Source: Bacillota bacterium
GTDB lineage: Bacteria; Bacillota; Clostridia; Christensenellales; Aristaeellaceae
Direction of reading: 5' to 3'
Length of the DNA: 31,132 nucleotides
NCBI GenBank assembly: GCA_023404345.1
Contig: JAEYCB010000006.1
Location: 1-31,132 of the forward strand
Shown here in pieces: positions 1 through 7,282 of this stretch. Within the stretch, counting starts at the first letter, position 1; each line of letters begins with the position of its first letter. The notes below the pieces were generated by a model. That model ran no database searches and was not told where the DNA came from. It saw only the letters and a program-made list of their open reading frames with translations. Position numbers and translations under genes: made by a program.

Positions 1-41
1 GACCTTTTCTGCTTTTCTGCTTTTCTACCTTCACCTACTAC

Positions 42-77
42 AAGAAGCCACTTTGTGCCGAAGCAAAGTGGCTTCTT
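42..77. terminator. Hairpin 1 of three tandem hairpins
   Basis: A 14 bp perfect inverted repeat (AAGAAGCCACTTTG / CAAAGTGGCTTCTT) with an 8-base loop. A short T run follows on the plus strand and the stem is A/T-ended on both sides, so it could stop transcription in either direction. It probably ends a gene lying left of the window. Confidence 0.6.
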
Positions 78-87
78 TGACTGGCTG

Positions 88-112
88 AAAGGCCGCCTGC
101 GGCGGCCTTTTT
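88..112 (+). terminator. Hairpin 2 of three tandem hairpins
   Basis: GC-rich stem GGCCGCC / GGCGGCC with a three-base TGC loop followed directly by five T residues: a typical intrinsic terminator shape. It lies only about 10 bases after hairpin 1. Confidence 0.65.
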
Positions 113-122
113 CGACACGCTG

Positions 123-152
123 AGCCGGACAGTTTTTCTGTCCGGCTTTTTT
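123..152 (+). terminator. Hairpin 3 of three tandem hairpins
   Basis: Perfect 10 bp stem AGCCGGACAG / CTGTCCGGCT around a TTTTT loop, followed by a T tract. It ends just upstream of the relQ promoter, so it insulates relQ from upstream transcription. Confidence 0.7.
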
Positions 153-157
153 GCACG

Positions 158-186
158 TTGCGCGAGGCTTTCAAATAGGGTACAAT
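158..186 (+). promoter_or_regulatory. Sigma-A-like promoter of relQ
   Basis: TTGCGC (158-163) and TACAAT (181-186) with a 17-base spacer. The leader of about 50 bases then holds a small hairpin (CGCCCT/AGGGCG, about 203-220) before the AGGAGG at 231-236. Confidence 0.6.
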
Positions 187-241
187 AACAACAAAGAAGA
201 ATGCGCCCTCGCAGCAGGGCGTTTTGTAGAAGGAGGTACTC

Positions 242-910
242 ATGGCCCTTCCCGTAATGCCCGGCCTTCCGCAGCCGCTTCGCGAACTTGCGGAAGGCTA
301 CGTCATCATGAAATGCCGCTACCAGTCGGCCCTGCGTGAGGTGCGCACGAAGCTGGAAATTCTCGACGATGAATTCCAGATGCGCCATAGCCGCAACCCG
401 ATCCATCACATGGAAAGTCGCATCAAAAGTCCGCAAAGTATCGCTCAGAAGCTCAAACGCAAGGGGCTGCCCCCCACCCCGCAGGCGGCAATGGAAAACC
501 TGAATGATATTGCGGGTATTCGTGTGGTTTGTGCCTATTTGAACGATACCTATGCTATTGGCGAGTTACTTACCAGCCAGGATGATATTGAGCTGGTTCA
601 GACGCGCGATTACATCGCTTCTCCCAAGCCCAATGGCTACCGAAGCCTGCACCTGATCGTGCGGGTGCCGGTGTTTTTGAGCGAGGGCAAGCTGCTTTTG
701 CCCGTGGAGGTGCAGATTCGCACCATCGCCATGGACTTCTGGGCCAGCCTTGAACATCAGCTGCGTTACAAGGAAGTCACGCATGTGCCCGAGGAGCTGA
801 ATCATCAGCTTTTTGATGCCGCGGAGCGTATCGCTGTGCTGGATGGCGACATGCAACATATTCATGACCAGATGGCCGTGTTGGCTAACCGCATTGATGA
901 TTTGAAATAG
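242..910 (+). CDS. relQ: Small alarmone synthetase (RelQ/YjbM-like GTP pyrophosphokinase)
   Basis: 222-residue protein that likely transfers pyrophosphate from ATP to GTP or GDP to make (p)ppGpp in the cytosol. It holds a RelA/SpoT synthetase domain over most of its length: SRIKSPQSIAQKLKRKG near residue 60, DIAGIRVVC near 88, the substrate-loop region SPKPNGYRSLHL near 130 and VEVQIRTIAMDFWASLEH near 155. There is no HD hydrolase domain and no TGS or ACT domain, and the length fits the single-domain RelQ group rather than long Rel. The ATG is preceded by AGGAGG with a 5-base gap. The gene is alone between upstream hairpins and its own hairpin at 924-966, with its own promoter. Family call is firm; RelQ versus RelP is judged from overall motif likeness only. 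Confidence 0.9.
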   Translation: MALPVMPGLPQPLRELAEGYVIMKCRYQSALREVRTKLEILDDEFQMRHSRNPIHHMESRIKSPQSIAQKLKRKGLPPTPQAAMENLNDIAGIRVVCAYLNDTYAIGELLTSQDDIELVQTRDYIASPKPNGYRSLHLIVRVPVFLSEGKLLLPVEVQIRTIAMDFWASLEHQLRYKEVTHVPEELNHQLFDAAERIAVLDGDMQHIHDQMAVLANRIDDLK

Positions 911-923
911 GCAACATCTGATA

Positions 924-966
924 GAAACCGCCTCTCCTGCACATACTGGCAAGGGGAGGCGGTTTC
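924..966 (+). terminator. Stem-loop after relQ (copy 1 of a duplicated hairpin)
   Basis: A 14 bp stem with one G-T wobble (GAAACCGCCTCTCC / GGGGAGGCGGTTTC) and a 15-base loop, 13 bases after the relQ stop. It lacks a long T tract. A second copy with 38 of 43 identical bases lies at 1112-1154, loop included. Confidence 0.55.
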
Positions 967-1077
967 AGACTGTCAATAGTCCGTTTGTGGAGGATTTGGA
1001 GAGCTATGGCTCTCCGGTTGTGTTGTCAAGCCGGCTTTTCCGGGTGGGTGGCAACCATGGCCGAAAGACCTCTGGCG

Positions 1078-1103
1078 AAAAAGATCGCCAAGGCGAGCTT
1101 TTT
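1078..1103 (+). other. Terminator-like inverted repeat between relQ and the YdcZ gene
   Basis: AAAAAGATCGCC and GGCGAGCTTTTT form a near-perfect inverted repeat (one mismatch) ending in five T residues. The two-base centre means the inner pairs must open to form a loop. The 910-1157 gap therefore holds three hairpins and no gene that I can support. A weaker stem GGAGAGC/GCTCTCC lies near 997-1017. Confidence 0.4.
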
Positions 1104-1111
1104 GACACGTT

Positions 1112-1154
1112 GAAACCGCCTCCCCTGCGCATACTGGCAAAGGGAGGCGGCTTT
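1112..1154 (+). repeat. Copy 2 of the duplicated hairpin, covering a ribosome binding site
   Basis: 38 of 43 bases match 924-966. The core stem is CCGCCTCCC (1116-1124) with GGGAGGCGG (1142-1150), followed by CTTTATTTG. The 3' arm contains the GGAGG that serves the TTG start at 1157, so folding would hide that site or terminate the transcript there. Confidence 0.6.
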
Positions 1155-1156
1155 AT

Positions 1157-1585
1157 TTGATTGGGTTTCTTTTCAGCATCATCGCGGGGGCAGCTATGAG
1201 CATACAAGGGGTAATGAACACCCGGCTGCAAGAACGTATCGGCCTGTGGGAAGCCAATGTCTACGTACAGGGAACAGCCTTTGCTCTGTCACTTGTTGTG
1301 ATGTGGCTGTTTGGCACAGGCAACCTTGGCGCTCTGGCCAATGCTCCCCGGGGCTATCTGTTGGGCGGCGCATTGGGACTGGTCATCACTGTTACGGTGA
1401 TGCTGGCCATCAAAGGACTGGATGTTACGGTGGCGGTTTCGGTCATTTTGATTGCTCAACTGCTGGTGGCAGCGGTTATAGACGCCTTTGGCTGGATGGG
1501 GCAGGAAAAGGTACCCATGGGCCTTTGGCAGTATGTAGGGCTGGCGTTGATGCTGGGCGGCGTAGCGCTGTTCAAGTTTCGCTGA
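1157..1585 (+). CDS. YdcZ-family (DUF606) DMT-superfamily membrane transporter
   Basis: 142-residue, very hydrophobic protein with about four to five membrane segments. The N-terminus has the family pattern AGAAMSIQGVMNTRL, and an LVVMWLFG segment, ALGLVITVTVML and a C-terminal YVGLALMLGGVALF follow. Length matches single-unit YdcZ-type proteins (about 140-150 residues). The substrate is unknown. The start is TTG: no ATG or GTG lies upstream in frame, GGAGG at 1143-1147 sits 9 bases before it, and the next ATG (1196) would delete the first membrane segment. The ribosome binding site is inside a hairpin arm. The 3' end overlaps the convergent gene at 1572-2078 by 14 bases. Confidence 0.75.
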   Translation: MIGFLFSIIAGAAMSIQGVMNTRLQERIGLWEANVYVQGTAFALSLVVMWLFGTGNLGALANAPRGYLLGGALGLVITVTVMLAIKGLDVTVAVSVILIAQLLVAAVIDAFGWMGQEKVPMGLWQYVGLALMLGGVALFKFR

Positions 1586-2078
1586 CCACAGCGTCCGTGC
1601 CATCCAACAGGACGGTGGTCATATCGCTGAGCTGATTAATAGCTTCGCTTAGCGAGGTAAGGGTATCACTTACCTGTTGACCGCTGGCCAGCTTGGCATC
1701 ATATGCCTCGATAATGGTGTAAATGTTGTCAAATACACTCTGATCGTACAGGCGTCCGATTTCTCCATACATGCCAACGTTCAGGTCGTTGAGCACCTCC
1801 ACGCCATGCACGTACTGGCGTATGCGGCCCAGCATGGCTGATGTGGAACTGGCACCCAGACGGCTGAGAGAATTGACGCTGCTTACGGCGTGCTGCACCT
1901 CACTGCGAAGGCGGGTGTTGCGCTGCGCCTCAAAATTGCCTTCGTTGATGCCGCCTACGCCGGCAACTTTGAAAATAAGGAACGCAGCCAGCAATACCAG
2001 CAGAATGATGAGAATGGGCCGGTAGCGATGAGAACGCATCACGTTATGGTAGCCGTGAGAGCGAGTATATCGCGTCAT
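1572..2078 (-). CDS. Membrane-anchored protein of unknown function
   Basis: 168 residues. A basic N-terminus (TRYTRSHGYHN, SHRYRP) precedes one membrane segment, ILIILLVLLAAFLIF, at about residues 23-37, and then a soluble outer part of about 130 residues. That part is predicted by eye to be mostly helical, with spaced hydrophobics (LRSEVQHAVSSVNSLSRL, LTSLSEAINQLSDM) that suggest a coiled coil. I do not recognise a family. The ATG has AAAGGAGG about 8 bases upstream, and a consensus-like promoter lies at 2119-2147. It stands alone, with its 3' end overlapping the convergent YdcZ gene. A role in the envelope is only an inference from topology. Confidence 0.7.
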   Translation of the reverse strand: MTRYTRSHGYHNVMRSHRYRPILIILLVLLAAFLIFKVAGVGGINEGNFEAQRNTRLRSEVQHAVSSVNSLSRLGASSTSAMLGRIRQYVHGVEVLNDLNVGMYGEIGRLYDQSVFDNIYTIIEAYDAKLASGQQVSDTLTSLSEAINQLSDMTTVLLDGTDAVVSET

Positions 2079-2118
2079 ACCGTCGGCCTCCTTTCAAAAC
2101 GATGTGGGAATTGTACCC

Positions 2119-2147
2119 ATTATACCACACTTTGTTCAAGTGGTAAA
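2119..2147 (-). promoter_or_regulatory. Promoter of the 1572-2078 gene, with a palindrome in the spacer
   Basis: On the minus strand, TTTACC (2142-2147) and a perfect TATAAT (2119-2124) are 17 bases apart. The spacer contains CACTT-N5-AAGTG (2128-2142), a possible operator. Confidence 0.6.
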
Positions 2148-2245
2148 GAGCAGACAAAATAGGGCGGTTTTTGGCTGCTGTGTGGTGGAAAATGCCGTTT
2201 CTATGACCTAAATGGAGCACTTTATGGCAGAAAGAGGCGAAACAG

Positions 2246-2914
2246 ATGGCCTGGCTACTGATGACTTTATGGGGCGGTGCAGTGCTGTGGGGCGCGGGAC
2301 ACCCTATGCGTGAAAAAGTACTGCGCATAAGCATGGCCTGTGGACTGGCACTGTCAATGACCGGGCAGGTGGTGCTTTTGTGGTTGGACAGACAGCTGAC
2401 ACTACAAACCGGTTTACCCCTGCACCTGTGCGGGCTATTTGGTGTGCTGTCCGTCCCCATGCTGGTGTGGCGTGCTCCACAGCCACTTTATGAGCTCTCA
2501 GCCTTTCTGGCAGGCCCGGCGGCGGCTATTACGCTGCTGTTTCCCGCGGTAATGGAATCCTCCCGCCCGCTGATGATGCAATTGGCTTTTTTGCAGCTGC
2601 ATGTGCTGGTGGCGCTTACGCCCGTGATGCTTTGGCGCGCAGGAAAGCCGCTTCCCACGGACCCGCGGCGCGCGCTGGTCCTGGCAAGCGGCTATTTGCT
2701 TGGGGTGGCTGCGTTCAACCGCGCCTTCCGCACCAATTATCTGTTTTTAAGTGCCGCGCCCGCTGGTACGCCGCTGAAGTGGCTGGCTGCGCAGGGTGGC
2801 GCGTACTATGTATGCGCATTGGCCATGTTGTGCATGGTGGTGTTCTGCCTGCTGGCAGATGCATACGCAAAAGTGGAAGCTATTTCAGGAAGTAGGTCAG
2901 CATATAGCCCGTAA
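2246..2914 (+). CDS. YwaF-like (TIGR02206-type) integral membrane protein
   Basis: 222 residues with about six to seven membrane segments. The pattern TGLPLHLCGLFGVLSVPML at about residues 52-70 and NYLFLSAAPAGTPL near 172 are the conserved features of the YwaF / TIGR02206 family, whose function is unknown. The N-terminus begins right at the first membrane segment and is shorter than usual for the family; an in-frame stop at 2204 limits extension and no start codon lies between. The ribosome binding site is weak (AGAGGCG). The last 35 bases overlap the convergent SH3 gene, so the tail AISGSRSAYSP is encoded within it. No terminator was seen between the two. Confidence 0.7.
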   Translation: MAWLLMTLWGGAVLWGAGHPMREKVLRISMACGLALSMTGQVVLLWLDRQLTLQTGLPLHLCGLFGVLSVPMLVWRAPQPLYELSAFLAGPAAAITLLFPAVMESSRPLMMQLAFLQLHVLVALTPVMLWRAGKPLPTDPRRALVLASGYLLGVAAFNRAFRTNYLFLSAAPAGTPLKWLAAQGGAYYVCALAMLCMVVFCLLADAYAKVEAISGSRSAYSP

Positions 2915-4049
2915 CGCCTCCATAGGAAACCTTGGTCCATTCCGAACCGGGAATGAGCACCTGAACCGACGCGCCGCTGGGCATGCGCGAGAGCACGTTG
3001 TTGATGGACATATTGGCGGAGGAACGCAGGTTCACATAGCTGCCGCTGGGATGGTTAACCGTGCGCCAAGGCGTGGAGGGCAGATTATGAAGCTGGATAT
3101 AGGCGGTCATGACATAGCCGGTGATGCCGGTGGTTTGATCGGTGACATGGCACCATTCGCTGCCCTGAGCATTGACCCACAGGCGAGTACCGTTGTAAAG
3201 CTTATCAAGGACCTTTGAGCCAGTGGATGCATACTGGCGTAGATTGAGCGCCTGGGTACTCTTGGGATTAGCCACTACGGCGTAGGCTGTACCTGCCGTA
3301 CCGCCGCCACCCTGTGCGGCCTGATCGCGCGCGGCACACAGCCCCTCCTGCAAAAAGCCGCTGCTCATAAAGCCCCAATACCCGCCGATGCTTACGCACC
3401 ACCAGCCGTTACCCTTAGCAAGCACACTCATGTAGCTGTCACCGGGGAACTGACGGGTGACAGGATAGTTCATGCCGGGACCTGAACGCATGTTCATAGC
3501 GGTGTTGTTGGGCGTTTTGATGGTGGCCACGGTGCTGCTGCCGGGATTTTTGCGCCCCCAGTCGGCCACATATTCACCGCGCACATAGCCGGTCTGGCCG
3601 TTGATTTGCACGCAGTACCAGCCGTTGGAGGCGTTTAGCACCTGCAGCGGCACTCCGTTGTAGAAGATGCCCAATACCTGCGCATTGTAGCTGGGCTGAG
3701 CACGGAAATTCAGAAACGCGCCGCCGTTGCTGTTGGTCACCAGCGCCGTCCAGACAAAATCGCTTTCATCGAGCACCTTGTCGATATAGTTTTTGCTCAT
3801 ATAGCCGGTCTTGCCGTCAGGCGTGCGCACGTAATAGAAATTGTTCTGGCTGCCGTTGATTTCTACCCAGGTGCCGCGCGTATAGCTGCCCAGCCACTGA
3901 CTGGAGGAGCTTCCCTGCGCGCGCAGGTTGAGGGTATCGGTGCCGTAGATTACGCCGAAGGTATCGGTGGCCGCCATGGCGCAACCGGCCATGAGCAGGC
4001 ACAGTAGGAACGCTGCTAGGGCACACAGGCGAATCTTGCGGTTCATCAT
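2880..4049 (-). CDS. Secreted protein with five bacterial SH3 (SH3b) repeats
   Basis: 389 residues. The signal peptide is residues 1 to about 27 (basic start, hydrophobic LCALAAFLLCLLMAG, then CAMA|ATD); the cysteine might be lipid-modified, but the site is not a clean lipobox. Five SH3b repeats follow at about 29-90, 101-161, 175-234, 256-318 and 328-389. Each has the LNLR/MNMR/VNLR-type strand, a 'W-x-x-V/C' strand and a closing TGYM or TGYV. SH3b repeats usually bind peptidoglycan or wall peptides. There is no enzyme domain, so it is probably a wall-binding protein rather than a hydrolase. AAGGAGG lies 8 bases before the first of two ATG codons. It stands 92 bases after tlyA on the same strand and may be cotranscribed. 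Confidence 0.85.
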   Translation of the reverse strand: MMNRKIRLCALAAFLLCLLMAGCAMAATDTFGVIYGTDTLNLRAQGSSSSQWLGSYTRGTWVEINGSQNNFYYVRTPDGKTGYMSKNYIDKVLDESDFVWTALVTNSNGGAFLNFRAQPSYNAQVLGIFYNGVPLQVLNASNGWYCVQINGQTGYVRGEYVADWGRKNPGSSTVATIKTPNNTAMNMRSGPGMNYPVTRQFPGDSYMSVLAKGNGWWCVSIGGYWGFMSSGFLQEGLCAARDQAAQGGGGTAGTAYAVVANPKSTQALNLRQYASTGSKVLDKLYNGTRLWVNAQGSEWCHVTDQTTGITGYVMTAYIQLHNLPSTPWRTVNHPSGSYVNLRSSANMSINNVLSRMPSGASVQVLIPGSEWTKVSYGGVTGYMLTYFLK

Positions 4050-4141
4050 GGGTATATCCTCCTTGGAAGCAGGATGTAAGGGGTCCCTTGTCTATCATGT
4101 AAACGGGATGCGAAAAGCAAATCTTCCCGCACGGAGAGACA

Positions 4142-4960
4142 TTATTTTCGGTATTTTGGCAGAGTCAGCGCGCGCTCTACCGCATTGCAGATGGCTGCGT
4201 CCTCCACGGGCGTGAAAGAGCCTCCGCCGAAGCAGACATGTAGGAAAAATTCATACGTGCCATGGTTGCCGGTAACGGGACTATGGGTCACGCCGATGGC
4301 ATGGGTGCCAGGCTGCGTGTCCAGCGCGTCGCACAGGCTGCGCAGGAGCGGCGCGTAGCGGTCTGGTGAAAGCTCGCCTGTACGGCGTGCAGCAGGGTCA
4401 TCGATTTCAAAGAGCGGCTTGACCAGGCACATTAATTCGCCCTGGCCATGCATTACGGCCCGGAACTGCGGCACCGCCTTTACCAGAGAAAGGTAGCTCA
4501 GATCCACGCTTCCCAGCGTGGGAACGGGGTTGAGCGTAAGCAACTTTTCATCCCCCAGATTGGTACGCTCCAGATTGATCACCCGCGCATCCTGCGCAAG
4601 CGAGCCCGCCAGCTGGCCAAAGCCGACTTCCACAGCGTACACGAGCGATGCGCCATGCTTGACCAGGCAGTCGGTAAAGCCGCCGGTGCAGGCTCCGGCG
4701 TCGATGCATACGCGGTCTTTTACTGCAATGCCGAAATCCTGTATGGCACCCTCCAGCTTGTAGCCGCCCTTGCCTACATAGCGGTCATATAGGCCGCGCA
4801 CAGTCAGCGGCTTGTCACAGGGTACCAACTGGCCGCCCGTAGTTACCGGCTGCGCGCCGCAATATACCGCGCCGCTCATCAGATAGGGCAGGGCAGCCTC
4901 GCGACTGTCAAAGAAGCCCTCTTGAATCAGACGGTCCAGAGCAGATCGCTTTTTTACCAT
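4142..4960 (-). CDS. TlyA-family S4-domain / FtsJ-type RNA methyltransferase
   Basis: 272 residues. An S4 RNA-binding domain covers about residues 5-60 (ALDRLIQEGFFDSREAALPY). A Rossmann methyltransferase follows, with SAM motif IDAGACTGGFTDCL near 85, VYAVEVGFGQL near 110, DLSYLSL near 155 and LVKPLFE near 180. GKGGYKL supplies the first conserved lysine. TlyA proteins 2'-O-methylate rRNA and are often called hemolysins. KPLFE departs from the usual KPQFE, so the substrate may differ. The start is ATG at 4960, not an upstream in-frame codon at 5020: GGAGG precedes it, and the ATGGTAA overlap with the esterase stop gives translational coupling. It is not beside recN, nadK or xseB, its common partners. 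Confidence 0.8.
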   Translation of the reverse strand: MVKKRSALDRLIQEGFFDSREAALPYLMSGAVYCGAQPVTTGGQLVPCDKPLTVRGLYDRYVGKGGYKLEGAIQDFGIAVKDRVCIDAGACTGGFTDCLVKHGASLVYAVEVGFGQLAGSLAQDARVINLERTNLGDEKLLTLNPVPTLGSVDLSYLSLVKAVPQFRAVMHGQGELMCLVKPLFEIDDPAARRTGELSPDRYAPLLRSLCDALDTQPGTHAIGVTHSPVTGNHGTYEFFLHVCFGGGSFTPVEDAAICNAVERALTLPKYRK

Positions 4961-5739
4961 ACGCCCTCCGCTTTCTCCAAAGGCAGCCATGCCAGGATGC
5001 GCTCGATATGCCGGTCCCAAAAATCCCAGGTGTGGTCGCCCGGCTCGGTATGATATTCGATGGGCAGCTCTTTGCCGAAGCGGGAAAAGAAATGCTCGTT
5101 GGCTTCAAAGAGAAAGTCCTCCGTGCCACAGGCCACATACATGCGCGGCGCACGCTCCGGTTCACGCAAAAAACGGTCGGCCAAGCCAAACAGGCTGCCG
5201 GATCCACGCCACAAATCACGTTCGCTTCCATAAATGCTATCAAGCTCCTCGACTATGGCAGGATTGCGGCTGCGGAAAGTTTCGTAGCCTTTTTCCATTT
5301 CCACACAGCCGGAAATGCTGGCAGCCGCCGCATAGCGCCCCGGATGATGCAGCGCCAGTCTCAGCGCACCGTAACCCCCCATGGACAAGCCGGCGATGAA
5401 CCGGCCTACACGCTTGCGGCAGACAGGAAAGTAACGCTCGATCACCGAAGGCAGCTCGCGGGAGATAAAGGTTTCATACTTTGGTCCATGCGCCATGTCC
5501 ATATAAAAGGAGCGGTTGGCAGCAGGCATCACCACAGCTACGCGATAGCGCCGTGCGTATTGCTCCACACGGGTTTGACGCAGCCACATGGTATGATCAT
5601 CGCTGAGTCCGTGAAGCAGATAGAGAACCGGTATGGGGGAGGCGGACTGCGCCATCACCTGCGGATCTGGCAAAAGGACATACGCCGCCGTCTGGATGCC
5701 CAAAACTTCGCTGTAAAAATGAAAATCGGAAAAGACCAT
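4954..5739 (-). CDS. Esterase D / tributyrin-esterase-like alpha/beta hydrolase
   Basis: 261 residues with an alpha/beta hydrolase fold. The oxyanion region is YLLHGLSDDHTMW near residue 60. The nucleophile serine lies in GLSMGGYGAL near 125. The likely acid is the Asp in ACGTEDFLFEAN near 210 and the base is His in GDHTWDFWDRHI near 240. It resembles short-chain acyl esterases such as EstA and the S-formylglutathione hydrolase group; the true substrate (acetylated sugars or short acyl esters) cannot be told. No signal peptide is seen. The start at 5739 is chosen because CAGGAGGGG precedes it; the longer frame to 5796 would begin inside the promoter. It is first in an operon with tlyA. Confidence 0.8.
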   Translation of the reverse strand: MVFSDFHFYSEVLGIQTAAYVLLPDPQVMAQSASPIPVLYLLHGLSDDHTMWLRQTRVEQYARRYRVAVVMPAANRSFYMDMAHGPKYETFISRELPSVIERYFPVCRKRVGRFIAGLSMGGYGALRLALHHPGRYAAAASISGCVEMEKGYETFRSRNPAIVEELDSIYGSERDLWRGSGSLFGLADRFLREPERAPRMYVACGTEDFLFEANEHFFSRFGKELPIEYHTEPGDHTWDFWDRHIERILAWLPLEKAEGVW

Positions 5740-5784
5740 CAGGGAACCCCTCCTGCATGATGAAAACTGTGGAATGCTTTTTGT

Positions 5785-5813
5785 ATCATACCACAAAACG
5801 CGCTGCTTTCCAA
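5785..5813 (-). promoter_or_regulatory. Promoter of the esterase-tlyA operon
   Basis: Minus-strand TTGGAA (5808-5813) and TATGAT (5785-5790) with a 17-base spacer, about 45 bases before the ATG at 5739. Confidence 0.6.
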
Positions 5814-5884
5814 TATGCCCTGCCCGGATTGCACATCAGGAGGATCGGCCCAAAAGGATAGAGTCCCTGCAAATCCTGCAAGGC

Positions 5885-5913
5885 TTGACTTCCGTCCGGA
5901 TTCAGGGCATAAT
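5885..5913 (+). promoter_or_regulatory. Promoter of the DUF512-der operon
   Basis: TTGACT (5885-5890) and CATAAT (5908-5913) with a 17-base spacer, 40 bases before the ATG at 5953. Confidence 0.6.
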
Positions 5914-5952
5914 ACAAACCGCCGGATTATGGGCAAAGAAGGAGAGAGGCGC

Positions 5953-7269
5953 ATGAGGCATGTAATTGAATCGGTAGAGCGCGGCTCTGTGGCTGCGCAC
6001 TATGGCCTGCGTGCGGGCGATGTGCTGATCTCCCTTAATGACGAACCGGTTTTGGATGAAATCGACTATCAGGCGCTGATTGCGGGCAGCCGCGTGCGCG
6101 CCGTAGTGGAACGCGAGGGCAGAGAGCGCACTGTGGATATCCGCAAGCAGGAGGGCGAGCCGCTGGGTTTGCACTTCGGGCCGGAGATGGCACTCTCGCC
6201 CCGCACCTGCCGGAATAACTGCGTGTTCTGCTTTATTCGTCAGATGCCGCCGGGACTGCGTAAAACCCTTTACGTGCGCGATGATGACTGGCGCTTTTCA
6301 CTGATGATGGGCAACTTTGTGACCCTGACCAATGTGGATGACGCCGAGTTTGACCGCATCATCCGCCGCCATGCCTCGCCGCTGTATGTGAGTGTGCATG
6401 CCACCGACCCCGCGCTTCGCTGCCGGATGATGAACAACCGCTTCGCGGGCGACATCCTGCAGCGCCTTACGCGCCTCAAGGACGCAGGCATCCGCTTCCA
6501 CTGCCAGATTGTGGTGTGCCCTGGATGGAACGATGGCGAGCAGCTGCTTAGAACGCTAAGGGACCTTCGCGCTCTGGCGCCCGCCGCGCAGACCGCGGCC
6601 ATGGTGCCCGTGGGCCTGACTCGTTTTCGCGAGGGACTGGAAGAGCTTCGCCCCTTCACCAAAGCGGAGGCGGAGGCGCTGCTTAACGCTATTGCGCCCT
6701 TTCAGGAGCAATGCCGCCGCGAGCTGGGTACCACCTTCGCCTTTCCCAGCGACGAGTTTTTCTGTATTGCCGGGCGGCCCATCCCGCCGGAAAGCTGGTA
6801 CGAAGATTTTCCGCAGATCGAAAACGGCGTGGGCCTCCTGCGACGCTTTGAATGCGAGCTGGAGGAGGCAGAGCGCTTCGACCTGCCCGACGATCCCGCA
6901 CCTGCGCGGCGATACCTCATCCCTACGGGCGTGAGCGCTGCACCGCACCTTATGCGCATGGCGGAGCGCTTCGCACCGCCGGGGGTCTGCGTGCGGGTGC
7001 TGCCGGTGAAAAATCGCTTCTTTGGCGAGACGGTCACGGTGACGGGGCTGCTCACCGGGGGTGACGTGCTTGCCGCCCTTACGCCTGAGGCGGTGGCGGG
7101 TGTGGACGAAGTGCTTCTGTGCTCGGTGATGCTGCGCCACGAGGGCGATTTGTTTCTGGACGATATGCATATCGACGAATTCCGCAGGCGCGTGCCGCTG
7201 CCCCTGCATGTGACCGGCTGCGACGGGCAGGCGTTTTACGACGCGCTGCGCGGCCGTTTCGACGACTGA
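5953..7269 (+). CDS. DUF512 protein: PDZ domain plus radical SAM iron-sulfur domain
   Basis: 438 residues. The N-terminal 65 or so form a PDZ-like domain (GSVAAHYGLRAGDVLISLNDEPVLDEIDY). A radical SAM-like core follows, with CRNNCVFCF (C-x3-C-x2-C near residue 85) expected to hold a 4Fe-4S cluster. The C-terminal half (about 215-438) is the DUF512 part, with TGVSAAPHL and VKNRFFGETVTVTGLLTGGD. The family is widespread in Firmicutes and cyanobacteria and its reaction is not known to me. The gene lies 13 bases before der, a recurring arrangement in Clostridia, so a link to ribosome assembly is often supposed but is inference. The start at 5953 is set by GAAGGAGAGAGG and by the start of the PDZ homology; the frame upstream covers the promoter. 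Confidence 0.88.
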   Translation: MRHVIESVERGSVAAHYGLRAGDVLISLNDEPVLDEIDYQALIAGSRVRAVVEREGRERTVDIRKQEGEPLGLHFGPEMALSPRTCRNNCVFCFIRQMPPGLRKTLYVRDDDWRFSLMMGNFVTLTNVDDAEFDRIIRRHASPLYVSVHATDPALRCRMMNNRFAGDILQRLTRLKDAGIRFHCQIVVCPGWNDGEQLLRTLRDLRALAPAAQTAAMVPVGLTRFREGLEELRPFTKAEAEALLNAIAPFQEQCRRELGTTFAFPSDEFFCIAGRPIPPESWYEDFPQIENGVGLLRRFECELEEAERFDLPDDPAPARRYLIPTGVSAAPHLMRMAERFAPPGVCVRVLPVKNRFFGETVTVTGLLTGGDVLAALTPEAVAGVDEVLLCSVMLRHEGDLFLDDMHIDEFRRRVPLPLHVTGCDGQAFYDALRGRFDD

Positions 7270-7282
7270 AGGAGGGAACCCC

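Noticed and set aside
1..28. Short CTTTTCTG tandem repeat at the window start
   Set aside because: Three 8-base units of low complexity; too short to call a repeat element and cut by the window edge.
4961..5020. Longer N-terminus for the TlyA-like protein
   Set aside because: The extra 20 residues lie inside the esterase gene, have no ribosome binding site and precede the conserved S4 domain start.
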